A stretch of 64,000 nt of DNA. Source: JBHENC01 sp046262295 (GTDB taxonomy: Bacteria > Acidobacteriota > Blastocatellia > Pyrinomonadales > Pyrinomonadaceae). Both the position numbers and the translations under genes were made by a program. Below are positions 1 to 8,807 of this stretch, one piece after another; within the stretch, counting starts at the first letter, position 1; each line of letters starts with the position of its first letter. The stretch covers positions 372,001 through 436,000 of the forward strand of contig JBHENC010000002.1 of NCBI GenBank assembly GCA_046262295.1, given 5' to 3'. The notes under the pieces were generated by a model that was given only the letters and a program-made list of their open reading frames with translations, did not search any database and was not told the DNA's origin.

Positions 1-1
1 T

Positions 2-55
2 CAGCAAACTGAGCGTATGGCCGCAACGCTGGAAAACGAGCGCGATACGTTCTAA
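2..55 (+). CDS. C-terminal end of an unidentified protein (partial)
   Basis: An open frame enters from the left edge and stops at TAA 53-55. Only 17 residues are visible (ending ENERDTF), too few to name a family. The stop lies 29 bp before the next start on the same strand, and the next gene has a Shine-Dalgarno sequence (AGAGGGAG) in that gap, so the two may be co-transcribed. That this is coding is an inference from its acidic/polar composition and its position. Confidence 0.45.
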   Translation, partial: QQTERMAATLENERDTF

Positions 56-84
56 ACGGACGGTCTGCCAGAGGGAGTGCCGTA

Positions 85-405
85 ATGGCTAAGAAGGACG
101 CACGGGAAGCTTTGCAACAAAGTTGGTTTCACGCCCACGAAGAAGATACGGACACGGAGAAGGTCTATCGTCCCGTGCCGGAGAATAATGAGATACCGCC
201 GGGTCGCGGACGCGAAGTCCTGACGCTGAATCCTGATGGCACAATGGTCAAAGGCGGCAGCGCCCCGAACGATGCCCGGACGGAAACGGACGGAACGTGG
301 ACGCTAAAAGGCGACGAGCTTGTGTTTCACACGAAAGCCGCCGAACCCCGCCGGACCATGAAAATCGCTTCGGTGAGCAAAGACCGTCTGATAGTTAAAA
401 AGTAA
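85..405 (+). CDS. Small lipocalin-like hypothetical protein
   Basis: A 106-residue soluble protein without signal peptide or membrane segment. Its C-terminal half reads like the short beta-barrel motif of lipocalin-like or META-like domains: a strand with LTLNPDGTMVKGG, then TDGTWTLKGDELVFH, then a terminal strand ending in RLIVKK. The pattern of a response value followed by TWxLKGDEL is common in DUF4923/lipocalin_5-type stand-alone domains, but I cannot name one family. The ATG at 85 is preceded by AGAGGGAG at good spacing, and a strong terminator follows within 30 bp, so this is the last gene of its unit. Function unknown. Confidence 0.7.
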   Translation: MAKKDAREALQQSWFHAHEEDTDTEKVYRPVPENNEIPPGRGREVLTLNPDGTMVKGGSAPNDARTETDGTWTLKGDELVFHTKAAEPRRTMKIASVSKDRLIVKK

Positions 406-431
406 ACGAGCAAAAGGTTCTCGAATTATAC

Positions 432-470
432 GGCACGGCAGTCCGCCGCTAAGGACTGTCGTGCCTTTTT
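432..470 (+). terminator. Rho-independent terminator
   Basis: A 13-bp stem (GGCACGGCAGTCC with GGACTGTCGTGCC, one G-T pair) with a 7-nt loop is followed at once by TTTTT. It ends the unit containing the 106-residue protein. Confidence 0.85.
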
Positions 471-623
471 CGTAAGGGCTGATTGATCGCCCCGCGAAGC
501 CATCGCTACTCGCTCCTCAGCAGGCCGAGTCATCTCTTCATCCGTTCGTCGTGTGTTCCACTCAACTCAAACCGGCAGAACTCCTGAAGAGTCTGCGCGC
601 TGCGATGAATATCGAGATTGAAA

Positions 624-2984
624 ATGAAGACCAAAAAAACAGCGCCGCCGCGACGCGGGAAAACCATATCGCGGACGAAGGCCGCCACGCGCGAAACAAA
701 GTCGGCGGCGGAAACGCTGGCTCCGACCGACATTGACCCACCGGCGCAGGAAGGCTTGATAAGCGGGCAGATCAAACCGCAATCGAGTTTGACTGCCGGC
801 CCCCGTAAAGAGCGTGCCGATGAGCCGTATGCTCCCCGCCTCTCGAATCATAAAGCCCGCAGCGTGTGGTTTCAAAACCGCGCGTCATGGCCGGTTCGAG
901 AAGCGCCGACACGCAGTCTCGTGCGCGAGCGCGATATGATTCGGAAAACCCTTCCGCAAGCGCCGGGCGGTGGTGAATGGATGAGCATCGGCCCGACTAA
1001 CATCGGTGGGCGGCTGACCTCCCTCGTGTGCCATCCGAACCATGCGGAACGCCTGTGGGCGGGAGCCGCCGGTGGAGGCGTCTGGTACAGCCCGGATGCC
1101 GGACAATCATGGCAGTCGCAGTGGCATAACGAGGACATTCTAAATGTCGGTGCACTTGCCATTGATCCCGAAGACCCGCGAACCGTTTATTGCGGAACCG
1201 GAGAAGCAAACCTCTCGGCGGATTCCTATCCCGGCGTCGGCCTTTATCGCACGGTTGACGGCGGCGCGACATGGCAGCTACACGCCTTCGCAGAGAAGAC
1301 GCTCATTCCGCAGCGCATCGGCGTGATTGCGATAGACCCTTTCAATCCGCAGCATCTGCGGCTCGGCGGCGTCGGCTATGCCGAAATGGGCGGTGGCGCG
1401 AATGACCTCGGAGGAATGTACTTTTCGCTTGATGCCGGTGTCACATGGAAGCGCGAAACCTTCGTCACGGATAAAAATTACTGGTGTCACTCCATCGTTT
1501 TCCATCCCGCGAAGAAGGGCGTCATCTACGCAACGTTCACGGCGCGCGGGGCGCGTAACGGCATTTACCAGTCCACCGACGGCGGAAAGAGTTGGAAGCA
1601 GTTGCTCAAAGGGCTTCCTCCCGCCGAAAGAATCGGGCGCACGGCCATCGCCATCAGCCCTTCCGATCCTGAAGTGCTTTACGCTTTCGCGGCGGATGAA
1701 GCGGCCGATTCCGCCGATCATCTGCTCGGCGTTTTTCGCAGTTCCAACGGCGGTGCGAAATGGCTGAACGTCGCCGGAACACATTTTGCGAAGGAAGGCC
1801 AAATATCCTACGGCAACGCGATTGCCGTCCACCCGGCCAATCCGAATCACGTGATTTGCGGCGGCGTGGACTTGCATCTTTCGACCGACGGCGGAAAGAG
1901 TTGGGCAAAGGCCACGAAGTGGAATGTTGATCGCGGCGACTCCAACTACGCGCACGCGGATCACCACTGCCTTTTAATGCCTGCGGCGAAGGCAGGGCGA
2001 ATCTACGATGCGAATGACGGCGGGCTGGACATTAGCGAAGACGGCGGGCTGATGTGGATAAATCGCAGCAGCGGTCTGGCCGTGACAATGTATTACGATA
2101 TGGACGTGGCGCAGAGCGACGAGCGAGTGTTCGGCGGCGGTGCGCAGGATAACGGCACGCTGATTACCAACACGGGCGGCAGTAACGACCACTACGAATT
2201 AATGGGCGGCGATGGCGGCTGGATCGTCTTTGATCCGGTAGATGCGGGACACGTCTACGCCTCTTCACAGAATATGGGCATCTATCGCTTCCGCGCCGGT
2301 AAGTATGACAATGTCACGCCGCCGGCGGACAAGGATGAGCGTAATTTTGTCTGGATGTGTTATATCGCAATGGACTTCAATGACCGGCGAACCGTGTTCA
2401 CAGGCTCTTACCGTGTCTGGCGGACACGCGACGACGGCGACAACTGGTCTGCGGTTTCGGGCGCGCTGGATACGAGTCCCATCTCGGCCATCGAAATCGC
2501 GCCCGCAGATTCCCGGCGAATATATGTCGGGACGCTCAACGGTAAATTCTTTCGCAGCCTTGACGGTGGCGACACGTGGAGCGCGAACATGGCAAGCACC
2601 GATCTGCCGGGCTACAGCCTTACGCGGCTTGCCACGCATCCGCAAAACGCCGACACGGTCTACGCCACCGTTGCCAACTTCGGCCACTCGCATATCTATC
2701 GCTCGAAGGACGGAGGAGCGAACTGGGAAGATATTGACAAAGGCCGTTTGCCGGATGTCCCGCACCACTCGATGGTGATTCCCCCGGATTCTCCCGAGAT
2801 GATTTATGTCTGTAATGATGCAGGAGTCTTCGTCTCACCCGATGCGGGCGCAACGTGGATGAATCTGACGCGGAATTTACCGGCAGTGACGGTAGTTGAT
2901 CTGGCGTATCATCATGGGGAAGGCACACTCAGTGCAGCCACTTATGGGCGTAGCTTGTGGCGGCTGCGCATCAAGCAAGTTTAA
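624..2984 (+). CDS. BNR/VPS10-type beta-propeller protein, no evident signal peptide
   Basis: A 786-residue protein built from sialidase-type BNR (Asp-box) repeats: STDGGKSW, SEDGGLMW, SLDGGDTW, SKDGGANW and SPDAGATW recur along its length, and each marks a propeller blade. Motifs such as GPTNIGGRLTSL and GTGEANLS are typical of the sortilin/VPS10-like proteins abundant in Acidobacteriota and Bacteroidota. Such proteins are often annotated as glycosyl hydrolases, yet the repeat alone does not show catalysis. The N-terminus is lysine- and threonine-rich (KTKKTAPPRRGK) with no hydrophobic signal, unlike the paralogue at 12199-15510. A TTG six bases upstream is an alternative start, and the ribosome-binding site is weak for both. 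Role unknown; protein or glycan binding is an inference. Confidence 0.85.
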   Translation: MKTKKTAPPRRGKTISRTKAATRETKSAAETLAPTDIDPPAQEGLISGQIKPQSSLTAGPRKERADEPYAPRLSNHKARSVWFQNRASWPVREAPTRSLVRERDMIRKTLPQAPGGGEWMSIGPTNIGGRLTSLVCHPNHAERLWAGAAGGGVWYSPDAGQSWQSQWHNEDILNVGALAIDPEDPRTVYCGTGEANLSADSYPGVGLYRTVDGGATWQLHAFAEKTLIPQRIGVIAIDPFNPQHLRLGGVGYAEMGGGANDLGGMYFSLDAGVTWKRETFVTDKNYWCHSIVFHPAKKGVIYATFTARGARNGIYQSTDGGKSWKQLLKGLPPAERIGRTAIAISPSDPEVLYAFAADEAADSADHLLGVFRSSNGGAKWLNVAGTHFAKEGQISYGNAIAVHPANPNHVICGGVDLHLSTDGGKSWAKATKWNVDRGDSNYAHADHHCLLMPAAKAGRIYDANDGGLDISEDGGLMWINRSSGLAVTMYYDMDVAQSDERVFGGGAQDNGTLITNTGGSNDHYELMGGDGGWIVFDPVDAGHVYASSQNMGIYRFRAGKYDNVTPPADKDERNFVWMCYIAMDFNDRRTVFTGSYRVWRTRDDGDNWSAVSGALDTSPISAIEIAPADSRRIYVGTLNGKFFRSLDGGDTWSANMASTDLPGYSLTRLATHPQNADTVYATVANFGHSHIYRSKDGGANWEDIDKGRLPDVPHHSMVIPPDSPEMIYVCNDAGVFVSPDAGATWMNLTRNLPAVTVVDLAYHHGEGTLSAATYGRSLWRLRIKQV

Positions 2985-3026
2985 GCTTGAACGCGAAGTT
3001 TTGCTTGAGCGGGCGGATGCGCTTGC

Positions 3027-3248
3027 TCAAGCGCCGCCGGTTCGCCGCCGATACCACTCTCCGCGTTGGCGCAGGTTGTCCGCGCCTTCACCGATCTTTT
3101 CCCTGACGGGCTTGATCAGTGTTTCCGGCTTGCCGGTAGTTTCGTCAACGGAGGCATTGCGGCTGTCTACGGGCGAATCATGAAGACCGGAAGCCGCCCC
3201 GGTCGTTCGGTCGCGCGAGTCTTTGTGGTGGTTCTTTTGCTTAGCCAT
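3027..3248 (-). CDS. Small hydrophilic hypothetical protein
   Basis: A 73-residue, highly charged protein starting MAKQKNHHKDSRDRTTG, with no membrane segment or known motif. Its ATG overlaps the stop of the upstream minus-strand ORF as TAATG, an arrangement that suggests translational coupling. The gap to the next gene on its left carries nothing else recognisable. Coding status is plausible from the coupling and composition but unproven; a tBLASTn hit outside this genome would settle it. Confidence 0.4.
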   Translation of the reverse strand: MAKQKNHHKDSRDRTTGAASGLHDSPVDSRNASVDETTGKPETLIKPVREKIGEGADNLRQRGEWYRRRTGGA

Positions 3249-3475
3249 TAATTCCAATCTTCCTTGCGAGGCCGCCCGGCCACACTTGGTTCATCGTCCC
3301 GTAATGATAATAGACCCTGAAAGGGCGGGGCGCAAACCGTAAGAGTTCCGGCATGAACCGGCGGGCTGGTGGGATTGTCGGAACAGCCTGTGCGACGAAT
3401 ACCGAGAAATGCGAATAGCAGTTCGGCCACCCGCACATCAATCCGCGCCTTGAACTGTTCCGGCGGCTGCGGCAT
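3248..3475 (-). CDS. Small hypothetical protein coupled to the next ORF
   Basis: A 75-residue ORF beginning MPQPPEQFKARIDVRVAELL. It has no signal peptide and no family I recognise, and its second half is proline-, glycine- and arginine-rich. The stop codon overlaps the start of the following small ORF (TAATG). The ribosome-binding site is weak. It is divergent from the nucleoside deaminase gene that starts at 3556. It could be a chance ORF; the tail-to-head overlap is the main reason to keep it. Confidence 0.3.
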   Translation of the reverse strand: MPQPPEQFKARIDVRVAELLFAFLGIRRTGCSDNPTSPPVHAGTLTVCAPPFQGLLSLRDDEPSVAGRPRKEDWN

Positions 3476-3555
3476 TATCCGCAGTGGCCGTTTTAACGTA
3501 TTACGTTGGCGCGCATTTCAATTTCGACATTAGAATTTGTATATTTAATCAGGCG

Positions 3556-4122
3556 ATGAAAACACCTGTCATTAATATTGATCTCCCTCTATGGGTCGGC
3601 TCTTTCGTGAGTTGGGATACACCGTATGTTTCGGATGAAGAGAAAATCTCGCTGGCGATAAAGCTGGCGATGGAGAATCTTCATCAGTCAACCGGCGGGC
3701 CGTTCGGTGCGGCGATCTTCGATGCTGCCGGAAAGGTTCTGTCCATCGGGACGAATCAGGTTCTACGGTCGAACAATTCATGTCTTCACGCGGAAGTGAT
3801 TGCGATTATGATGGCGCAGGCGGCCTTGAAGTCCTACTCTTTGAATTCTCAAGGGATGCCGCGCTATGAATTGTTTACTTCGTGCGAGCCGTGCTGTATG
3901 TGTCTCGGAGCTATTCTGTGGAGCGGTCTCAGCCGTGTGGTCTGCGCCGCCACGAAAGACGACGCCTCGCGGATAGGTTTCGACGAAGGGCCTGTTTATG
4001 AAAGCTCGTATGAGTATTTGCAAGATAGAGGAATCGAAGTAAGGCGCGGACTGCTGCGCGAAGAAGCGGTCAAGGCGTTCGATTTATACAAGGAAAAAGG
4101 CGGCATTATTTACAACGGATAA
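3556..4122 (+). CDS. Guanine deaminase-like nucleoside/nucleobase deaminase
   Basis: A 188-residue zinc deaminase of the cytidine deaminase fold. The motif HAE (His78, Glu80) gives the first zinc ligand and the catalytic glutamate, and PCxxC (Cys113, Cys116, in EPCCMC) gives the other two ligands. The stretch after it, with FDEGPVYES, resembles bacterial GuaD-type guanine deaminases (guanine + water to xanthine + ammonia) more than tRNA adenosine deaminase TadA. The context supports this: the gene is convergent with a xanthine dehydrogenase 30 bp away, which would consume the product. I chose ATG 3556; the longer frame from 3484 adds residues that do not align with the family. Specificity is inferred, not seen. 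Confidence 0.75.
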   Translation: MKTPVINIDLPLWVGSFVSWDTPYVSDEEKISLAIKLAMENLHQSTGGPFGAAIFDAAGKVLSIGTNQVLRSNNSCLHAEVIAIMMAQAALKSYSLNSQGMPRYELFTSCEPCCMCLGAILWSGLSRVVCAATKDDASRIGFDEGPVYESSYEYLQDRGIEVRRGLLREEAVKAFDLYKEKGGIIYNG

Positions 4123-4152
4123 GCTGTCCGGCATAAGTTCCGACCACTAGCG

Positions 4153-6528
4153 TTAGCCCGTCGGTGTGAGCAACTTCTCATCAGTCGCAAGCGGTTGTGT
4201 CTCAAAGTCGTCGTGAGTTTGCGCAGGCGATTCAGACGAGGCGGCGCGCACTTGTTCGATAGCCATCAAAGTGGCTTCGGGCGTGGCGGGCAGGGCGAGC
4301 GGCACGTAGTCCGGTTTGCCGAAGGCGGCAATGGCGGCGCGGATTGCTTCGCGGACGGAAATCGCCAGCATCAAGGGCGGTTCGCCGACGGCTTTGCTGC
4401 CGTAGATCACGCCCTTTTGTGCGGCGCGTTCGAGCAGTTGGACGTTGAAGCGTTCCGGCACTTCGCTGACGGTCGGAATCTTATACGTGCTCGGCGAAAA
4501 CGTGCGAAGCTGTCCCGCCTTATCCCAAACCAATTCTTCCATCGTCATCCAGCCCATTCCCTGCACGAAGCCGCCTTCGATCTGTCCCAGATCAATCATG
4601 GGATTAAGCGATGAGCCGACATCGTGGACGATATCAACCGCGCGCAATTTGAACGTGCCGGTGAAGCCGTCAACTTCCACTTCGCTGACCGCCGCGCCGT
4701 AGGAGAAATAATAGAACGGCCTGCCGGTGTTGGTCTTTACGTCCCAATGAATGTTCGGCGTGCGGTAATAGCCGGTCGCGGAAAGGCTGATGCGGTTTTG
4801 GTAAGCCTCTTTGACCGCATCAACAAAAGAAACGCGGTCGCTTCTGTAATCGCGGCTGTAAATCCAATCGTCTTCAAAAATGAAATCTCCCGCCGCGTCG
4901 AGCTTGAGCATTTTCGCCACGACGGGCGCGAGGCGTGCTTTGATTTTCTCGCAGGCGTCTTTGACGGCTTGCCCGTTCAAATCCGAACCGCTCGAAGCGG
5001 CGGTCGCCGAAGTGTTAGGCACTTTATCGGTCGTGGTCGGCGACATACGGAAACACTTCAGAGAGACGCCGAGCGTCGTCGCCGCGACTTGCAGCATTTT
5101 CGTATGTAGCCCCTGCCCCATCTCCGTGCCGCCGTGATTAAGCAGAATGCTGCCGTCCGTATAAATCAACAGCAACGCGCCCGCCTGATTATAGACGGTC
5201 TTGTTGAAGGAGATGCCGAACTTGACGGGCGTGATGGCAAGCCCGCGTTTTTTGTACTTGTTCGATTCGTTGAAGGCGGCTATCGCCGTTTGCCGTTCGG
5301 CGTAATTCGAATTGGCTTTAACCTGATGCCAGACACGTTCGATGCGATTATCGAAAATCTCCTGTCCGTAAGGCGTCGTATTGGTTTCGCCCGTGCCGTG
5401 ATAAAAATTGCGCTCGCGCACAACGTCGGGCGGCAATCGAAGCGCACGCGCAACGCGGTCGAGAATATCTTCGATGACGATCATCCCCTGCGGGCCGCCG
5501 AAGCCGCGAAAGGCTGTGTTCGATGTCTTGTTGGTTCTGGCGATGCGCCCGCGCACTTCGATATGTGGAATGTAATAAGCGTTATCTATGTGAACCATCG
5601 CGCGCGACAAAACGGGCGGCGATAAGTCCAGACTCCAACCACCGTCCGCATAAAGTTCTGCGTCGAGTGCAACGAGTTTGCCGTTCGCATTAAACCCGAC
5701 TTTGTAGCGCGCTAAAAATCCGTGCCGCTTGCCGGTCAGGATCATATCCTCGTGGCGGCGCAGGCGAACACGCGCGGGACGTTTTGTTTTGTAAGCCGCT
5801 AAAGCCGCCGCCGCCGCGTAAGGATTGGCCTGCGATTCTTTGCCGCCGAAGCCGCCGCCCATACGCAGACAAGTGACCGTCACGCGATTGCCGGGAATTG
5901 CAAGCACGCGCCCGACGACGATCTGCGTCTCGGTCGGATGCTGCGTTGACGAAAAGACTTGATAGCTGCCTTCCGTGTCCGGGATCACCCAGCTTGCCTG
6001 CGTTTCGAGATAGAAATGGTCTTGCCCGTTCATCTCTACTTCCCCAACTAGCCAGAAATCCGCCGCCGCCGTTTCCGGTTCGCCGCGCCGCATCAGTGTC
6101 GTGATGGTCAGAAAACTGTCAGCCGCAATCGCTTCCTTGATCGTCAACACAGGCGCGCGCGGCTCGTATTCGACGCGAACTTTTTTAGCTCCCTCGCGCG
6201 CCGCATCTTCCGTTTCGCCGACAACCCAGACAACCGCCTGACCCCAGTAAGAAATTTCTTCGACGGGCAACAGCGGTTCGTCATGAATGATTGTCCCGGT
6301 ATCATTTTCGCCGGGAATATCTGCGGCGGTCAGAACGGTGACGACACCTTCAACTGTATAAGCGGCGGTCGTATCTACTTTGAGAATGCGCGCGCGGGCG
6401 TGCGGCGCGAGCACGGGATAGAGCGAGAGCATTCCGGCGGGCGGCCGCTGGTCGTCCGTATAGGTTGCTCTGCCGCTGGTGTGCCACGCCGCGCTTTCGT
6501 GGCTTTCGGGTTGGCCGACGCTGCTCAT
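4153..6528 (-). CDS. xdhB: Xanthine dehydrogenase, molybdopterin-binding large subunit
   Basis: A 791-residue molybdopterin subunit of the xanthine oxidase family. It has the MPT-binding GGGFGGKE (about 224-231), the substrate-orienting Arg in FRGFGGPQG (Arg341) and the catalytic glutamate in GEPPLM (about Glu716), so all key residues are present. With XdhA it oxidises hypoxanthine/xanthine to urate. Its start overlaps the xdhA stop by four bases (ATGA type), so the subunits are co-translated. The sulfurase/MPT-insertion partner XdhC is not in the window. The last roughly 40 residues, rich in Ser/Thr/Gln, are a tail beyond the usual fold. Other hydroxylases of the family (for example aldehyde or nicotinate) are possible, but the purine neighbour argues for xanthine. 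Confidence 0.93.
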   Translation of the reverse strand: MSSVGQPESHESAAWHTSGRATYTDDQRPPAGMLSLYPVLAPHARARILKVDTTAAYTVEGVVTVLTAADIPGENDTGTIIHDEPLLPVEEISYWGQAVVWVVGETEDAAREGAKKVRVEYEPRAPVLTIKEAIAADSFLTITTLMRRGEPETAAADFWLVGEVEMNGQDHFYLETQASWVIPDTEGSYQVFSSTQHPTETQIVVGRVLAIPGNRVTVTCLRMGGGFGGKESQANPYAAAAALAAYKTKRPARVRLRRHEDMILTGKRHGFLARYKVGFNANGKLVALDAELYADGGWSLDLSPPVLSRAMVHIDNAYYIPHIEVRGRIARTNKTSNTAFRGFGGPQGMIVIEDILDRVARALRLPPDVVRERNFYHGTGETNTTPYGQEIFDNRIERVWHQVKANSNYAERQTAIAAFNESNKYKKRGLAITPVKFGISFNKTVYNQAGALLLIYTDGSILLNHGGTEMGQGLHTKMLQVAATTLGVSLKCFRMSPTTTDKVPNTSATAASSGSDLNGQAVKDACEKIKARLAPVVAKMLKLDAAGDFIFEDDWIYSRDYRSDRVSFVDAVKEAYQNRISLSATGYYRTPNIHWDVKTNTGRPFYYFSYGAAVSEVEVDGFTGTFKLRAVDIVHDVGSSLNPMIDLGQIEGGFVQGMGWMTMEELVWDKAGQLRTFSPSTYKIPTVSEVPERFNVQLLERAAQKGVIYGSKAVGEPPLMLAISVREAIRAAIAAFGKPDYVPLALPATPEATLMAIEQVRAASSESPAQTHDDFETQPLATDEKLLTPTG

Positions 6529-7952
6529 ACTTCAACGCCTCCATCGCGCGCGGCCATTTCGACGAAGAATTTTTCAAACAGATTCGCTGCCAGCAATCTG
6601 CGATATTCGGCGCTGCCGCGCAAGTCCGTCAAAGGAGTAAAAGCTTCTTTCAGCGCGGCCTTTGCTTGTTGCACTGTTTCCGAATTCCACACTTGGCCTT
6701 CGAGCATCTGCTCTACCGCGACGGCGCGAACGGGGATGGCCGCGACGCCGCCGTAAGCGAGCCGAGCCGAGACGATCCGGTTTTCTTCATTGAGGTCAAC
6801 GGCAAACGCCGCCGCGACAATACTGATGTCATCCGTGCCGCGCTTGCCTACTTTGTAAGATTGAGCCAAACGCTTAACCGCGCCCGGCGCAAGCGTTTTA
6901 GGAATCTTAACGGACACGATGACTTCGCCTTTCTGCAAAGCGGTCTGGCGATAGCCTTTGAAAAAGCCTGCGAGAGGAATCGTGCGCTCGCCGCTCACAC
7001 TCGCCAAACGTATTTCCGCGTCGAGCGATAAAAGCACGGGCGGCAGATCGCCAATCGGTGAAGCCGTGCCGATGTTGCCGCCGATGGTCGCGCGATTTTT
7101 TACCTGCCGCGCCGCGAACCAGTGCAGCATTTCGTCAAGACTTGGAAACGTGCCGTGTAAAGTTTCTTCAATATGGCTTAACGGCACAGCCGCGCCGATT
7201 TCGGCAAACTCCGCTGTGTCCGTGAGCGTGTTCAGTTCCGCGACGGCTTCGAGGGAAATCAGCAGCGGAAAGTTTCGCGTGTGCCAGCTAAATTCCAGAC
7301 CTAGATCGGTCGCGCCCGCGACGAGCGTGGCGTCGGGGAATTTTTCTAAAAGTTCAAAGACTTCCGCGAGTCGTGTCGGGCGATAAAACTGCTGTTCATC
7401 ATTGCCGTATTGAAAAGATGAATTTTCTAATTTTGCGCTTAGTAATTTCTCGCTGAACACATCATGCGGCTGTGCGTTTGTGAGTGATTGGGCGGCGCGG
7501 CGAATCGGCAGATAGCCCGTGCAGCGACACAGATTGCCTTCGATTGATAGATCGTCAACTTTGCCGTCGTAATAAGCGGCAAACATACTCATGATAAAAC
7601 CGGGCGTGCAGTAGCCGCATTGCGAGCCGCCGGTTTGCACCATTGCCGCCTGCACCGGATGCAACTGCCCGTTGCCGATTCCTTCGACCGTAATGATCTC
7701 ACGTCCATTGATTGCGCCGAGCGGAATCAGGCAACTGTTAACGGCTTGATACACGGGTTTGTGATCCGCGCCGCGCCCGATGATTGCCACCGTACACGCG
7801 CCGCAATCGCCGTCGCCGCAACCTTCCTTTGTGCCGTTGCGCCCGCTTCGTCGCAGGTATTCCAGCAAGGTCATAGACGGCGACGCATCTTTCAAGCGCA
7901 ACGTCTCGCCGTTTATGGTTATGGTTAAGAGGGTTTGTAATGTTTGATTCAT
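6525..7952 (-). CDS. xdhA: Xanthine dehydrogenase, [2Fe-2S]/FAD small subunit
   Basis: A 475-residue electron-transfer subunit. The N-terminal plant-ferredoxin motif Cys45-x4-Cys50-x2-Cys53 (CGDGDCGAC) is followed by the four-helix [2Fe-2S] domain with CGYCTPGF and LCRCTGY, then the FAD domain with TLVAGATDLG and ATIGGNIGTASPIGD, and the CO_deh_flav C-terminal domain. I start at ATG 7952, where MNQTLQTLLTITING matches the family N-terminus; an upstream in-frame start would add 23 unrelated hydrophobic residues. The ribosome-binding site is weak. It lies first in the two-gene xdhAB operon and passes electrons from the Mo centre to NAD+ or another acceptor. Confidence 0.93.
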   Translation of the reverse strand: MNQTLQTLLTITINGETLRLKDASPSMTLLEYLRRSGRNGTKEGCGDGDCGACTVAIIGRGADHKPVYQAVNSCLIPLGAINGREIITVEGIGNGQLHPVQAAMVQTGGSQCGYCTPGFIMSMFAAYYDGKVDDLSIEGNLCRCTGYLPIRRAAQSLTNAQPHDVFSEKLLSAKLENSSFQYGNDEQQFYRPTRLAEVFELLEKFPDATLVAGATDLGLEFSWHTRNFPLLISLEAVAELNTLTDTAEFAEIGAAVPLSHIEETLHGTFPSLDEMLHWFAARQVKNRATIGGNIGTASPIGDLPPVLLSLDAEIRLASVSGERTIPLAGFFKGYRQTALQKGEVIVSVKIPKTLAPGAVKRLAQSYKVGKRGTDDISIVAAAFAVDLNEENRIVSARLAYGGVAAIPVRAVAVEQMLEGQVWNSETVQQAKAALKEAFTPLTDLRGSAEYRRLLAANLFEKFFVEMAARDGGVEV

Positions 7953-8072
7953 CGCTCGTGTGCGGATAATTGTAAGCGCAAAGATAATTTGCCGCAAACA
8001 GGGCAACACTAACGATTTCATGAACTCGCTTCGCTACCGTTTGTAATTCGATCCGCGTTAAAGTGGCGGCGC

Positions 8073-8516
8073 ATGACACAAATACTGTTATTCATACTCG
8101 CGCTTTTAGCGGGCGCGTCGCTTGCCGTCCAGACCGGAATTAATTCTCAACTGCGTGTGGGGCTGCACAATCCTTTTCAGGCGGGGCTTGTTTCCTTTAC
8201 CGTCGGGACGCTTGCGCTGGCGTTGGTGGCGTTGCCGCAGGGCTTGCGTTGGGATGTGGCGACGATGACGGATTTGCCTTTGTGGATATGGGCGGGCGGA
8301 TTGCTGGGAGCGTATGTCGTCACGGCTTTGATTATCATCGCGCCGCGTTTGGGGTCGTCCACACTGGTCGGCCTGATTTTAACCGGGCAGGTGATGACGG
8401 CATTAGTCCTCGACCACTACGGGCTGCTCGGCTTTCCCGTGCAAAGGCTTAGCCTGCCGCGTGCGTTTGGCGCAATGCTCCTGATTGCGGGAGTAGTGTT
8501 AATACGCAGGTATTAA
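8073..8516 (+). CDS. DMT-superfamily membrane protein, YdcZ/DUF606 type
   Basis: A 147-residue integral membrane protein with about five hydrophobic helices. It opens with FILALLAGASLAVQTGINS and contains GGLLGAYVVTALIIIAPRLG and LTGQVMTALVLDHYGLLG, the signature of the YdcZ (DUF606) half of the drug/metabolite transporter superfamily. The substrate is unknown for nearly all members. It is divergent from xdhA with a 120-bp gap, so a link to purine transport is possible but not shown. Length matches the single-domain members, which probably dimerise. Confidence 0.85.
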   Translation: MTQILLFILALLAGASLAVQTGINSQLRVGLHNPFQAGLVSFTVGTLALALVALPQGLRWDVATMTDLPLWIWAGGLLGAYVVTALIIIAPRLGSSTLVGLILTGQVMTALVLDHYGLLGFPVQRLSLPRAFGAMLLIAGVVLIRRY

Positions 8517-8807
8517 TATCCGAATTTAATCGTAACAGAGACATTCTCACCCCGGGCAAAATCGCTCACAGCCGGTTGAGGATTAAGATTGAGTCGGCGG
8601 TTAGCAATCCTATTGCCATCAACTGAAACAAAAGATACAGTTGCACGCGCGACCGGCCTATGAAGGTGGCTGATTGCGAGCGATAAAAATCCGACAGGAC
8701 TAAGAAATATCGTCCAGCCATAACTCCCTATGCGCCCAACCCCGTAAACTGAGGCTGAGCATGAGACCGGCGACTGCAATTGTATGCCCTGTGTTAATAA
8801 CTTACTT

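Noticed and set aside
1278..1967. 229-residue antisense ORF in the first propeller gene
   Set aside because: Shadow of the + strand Asp-box protein; no ribosome-binding site and no recognisable domain.
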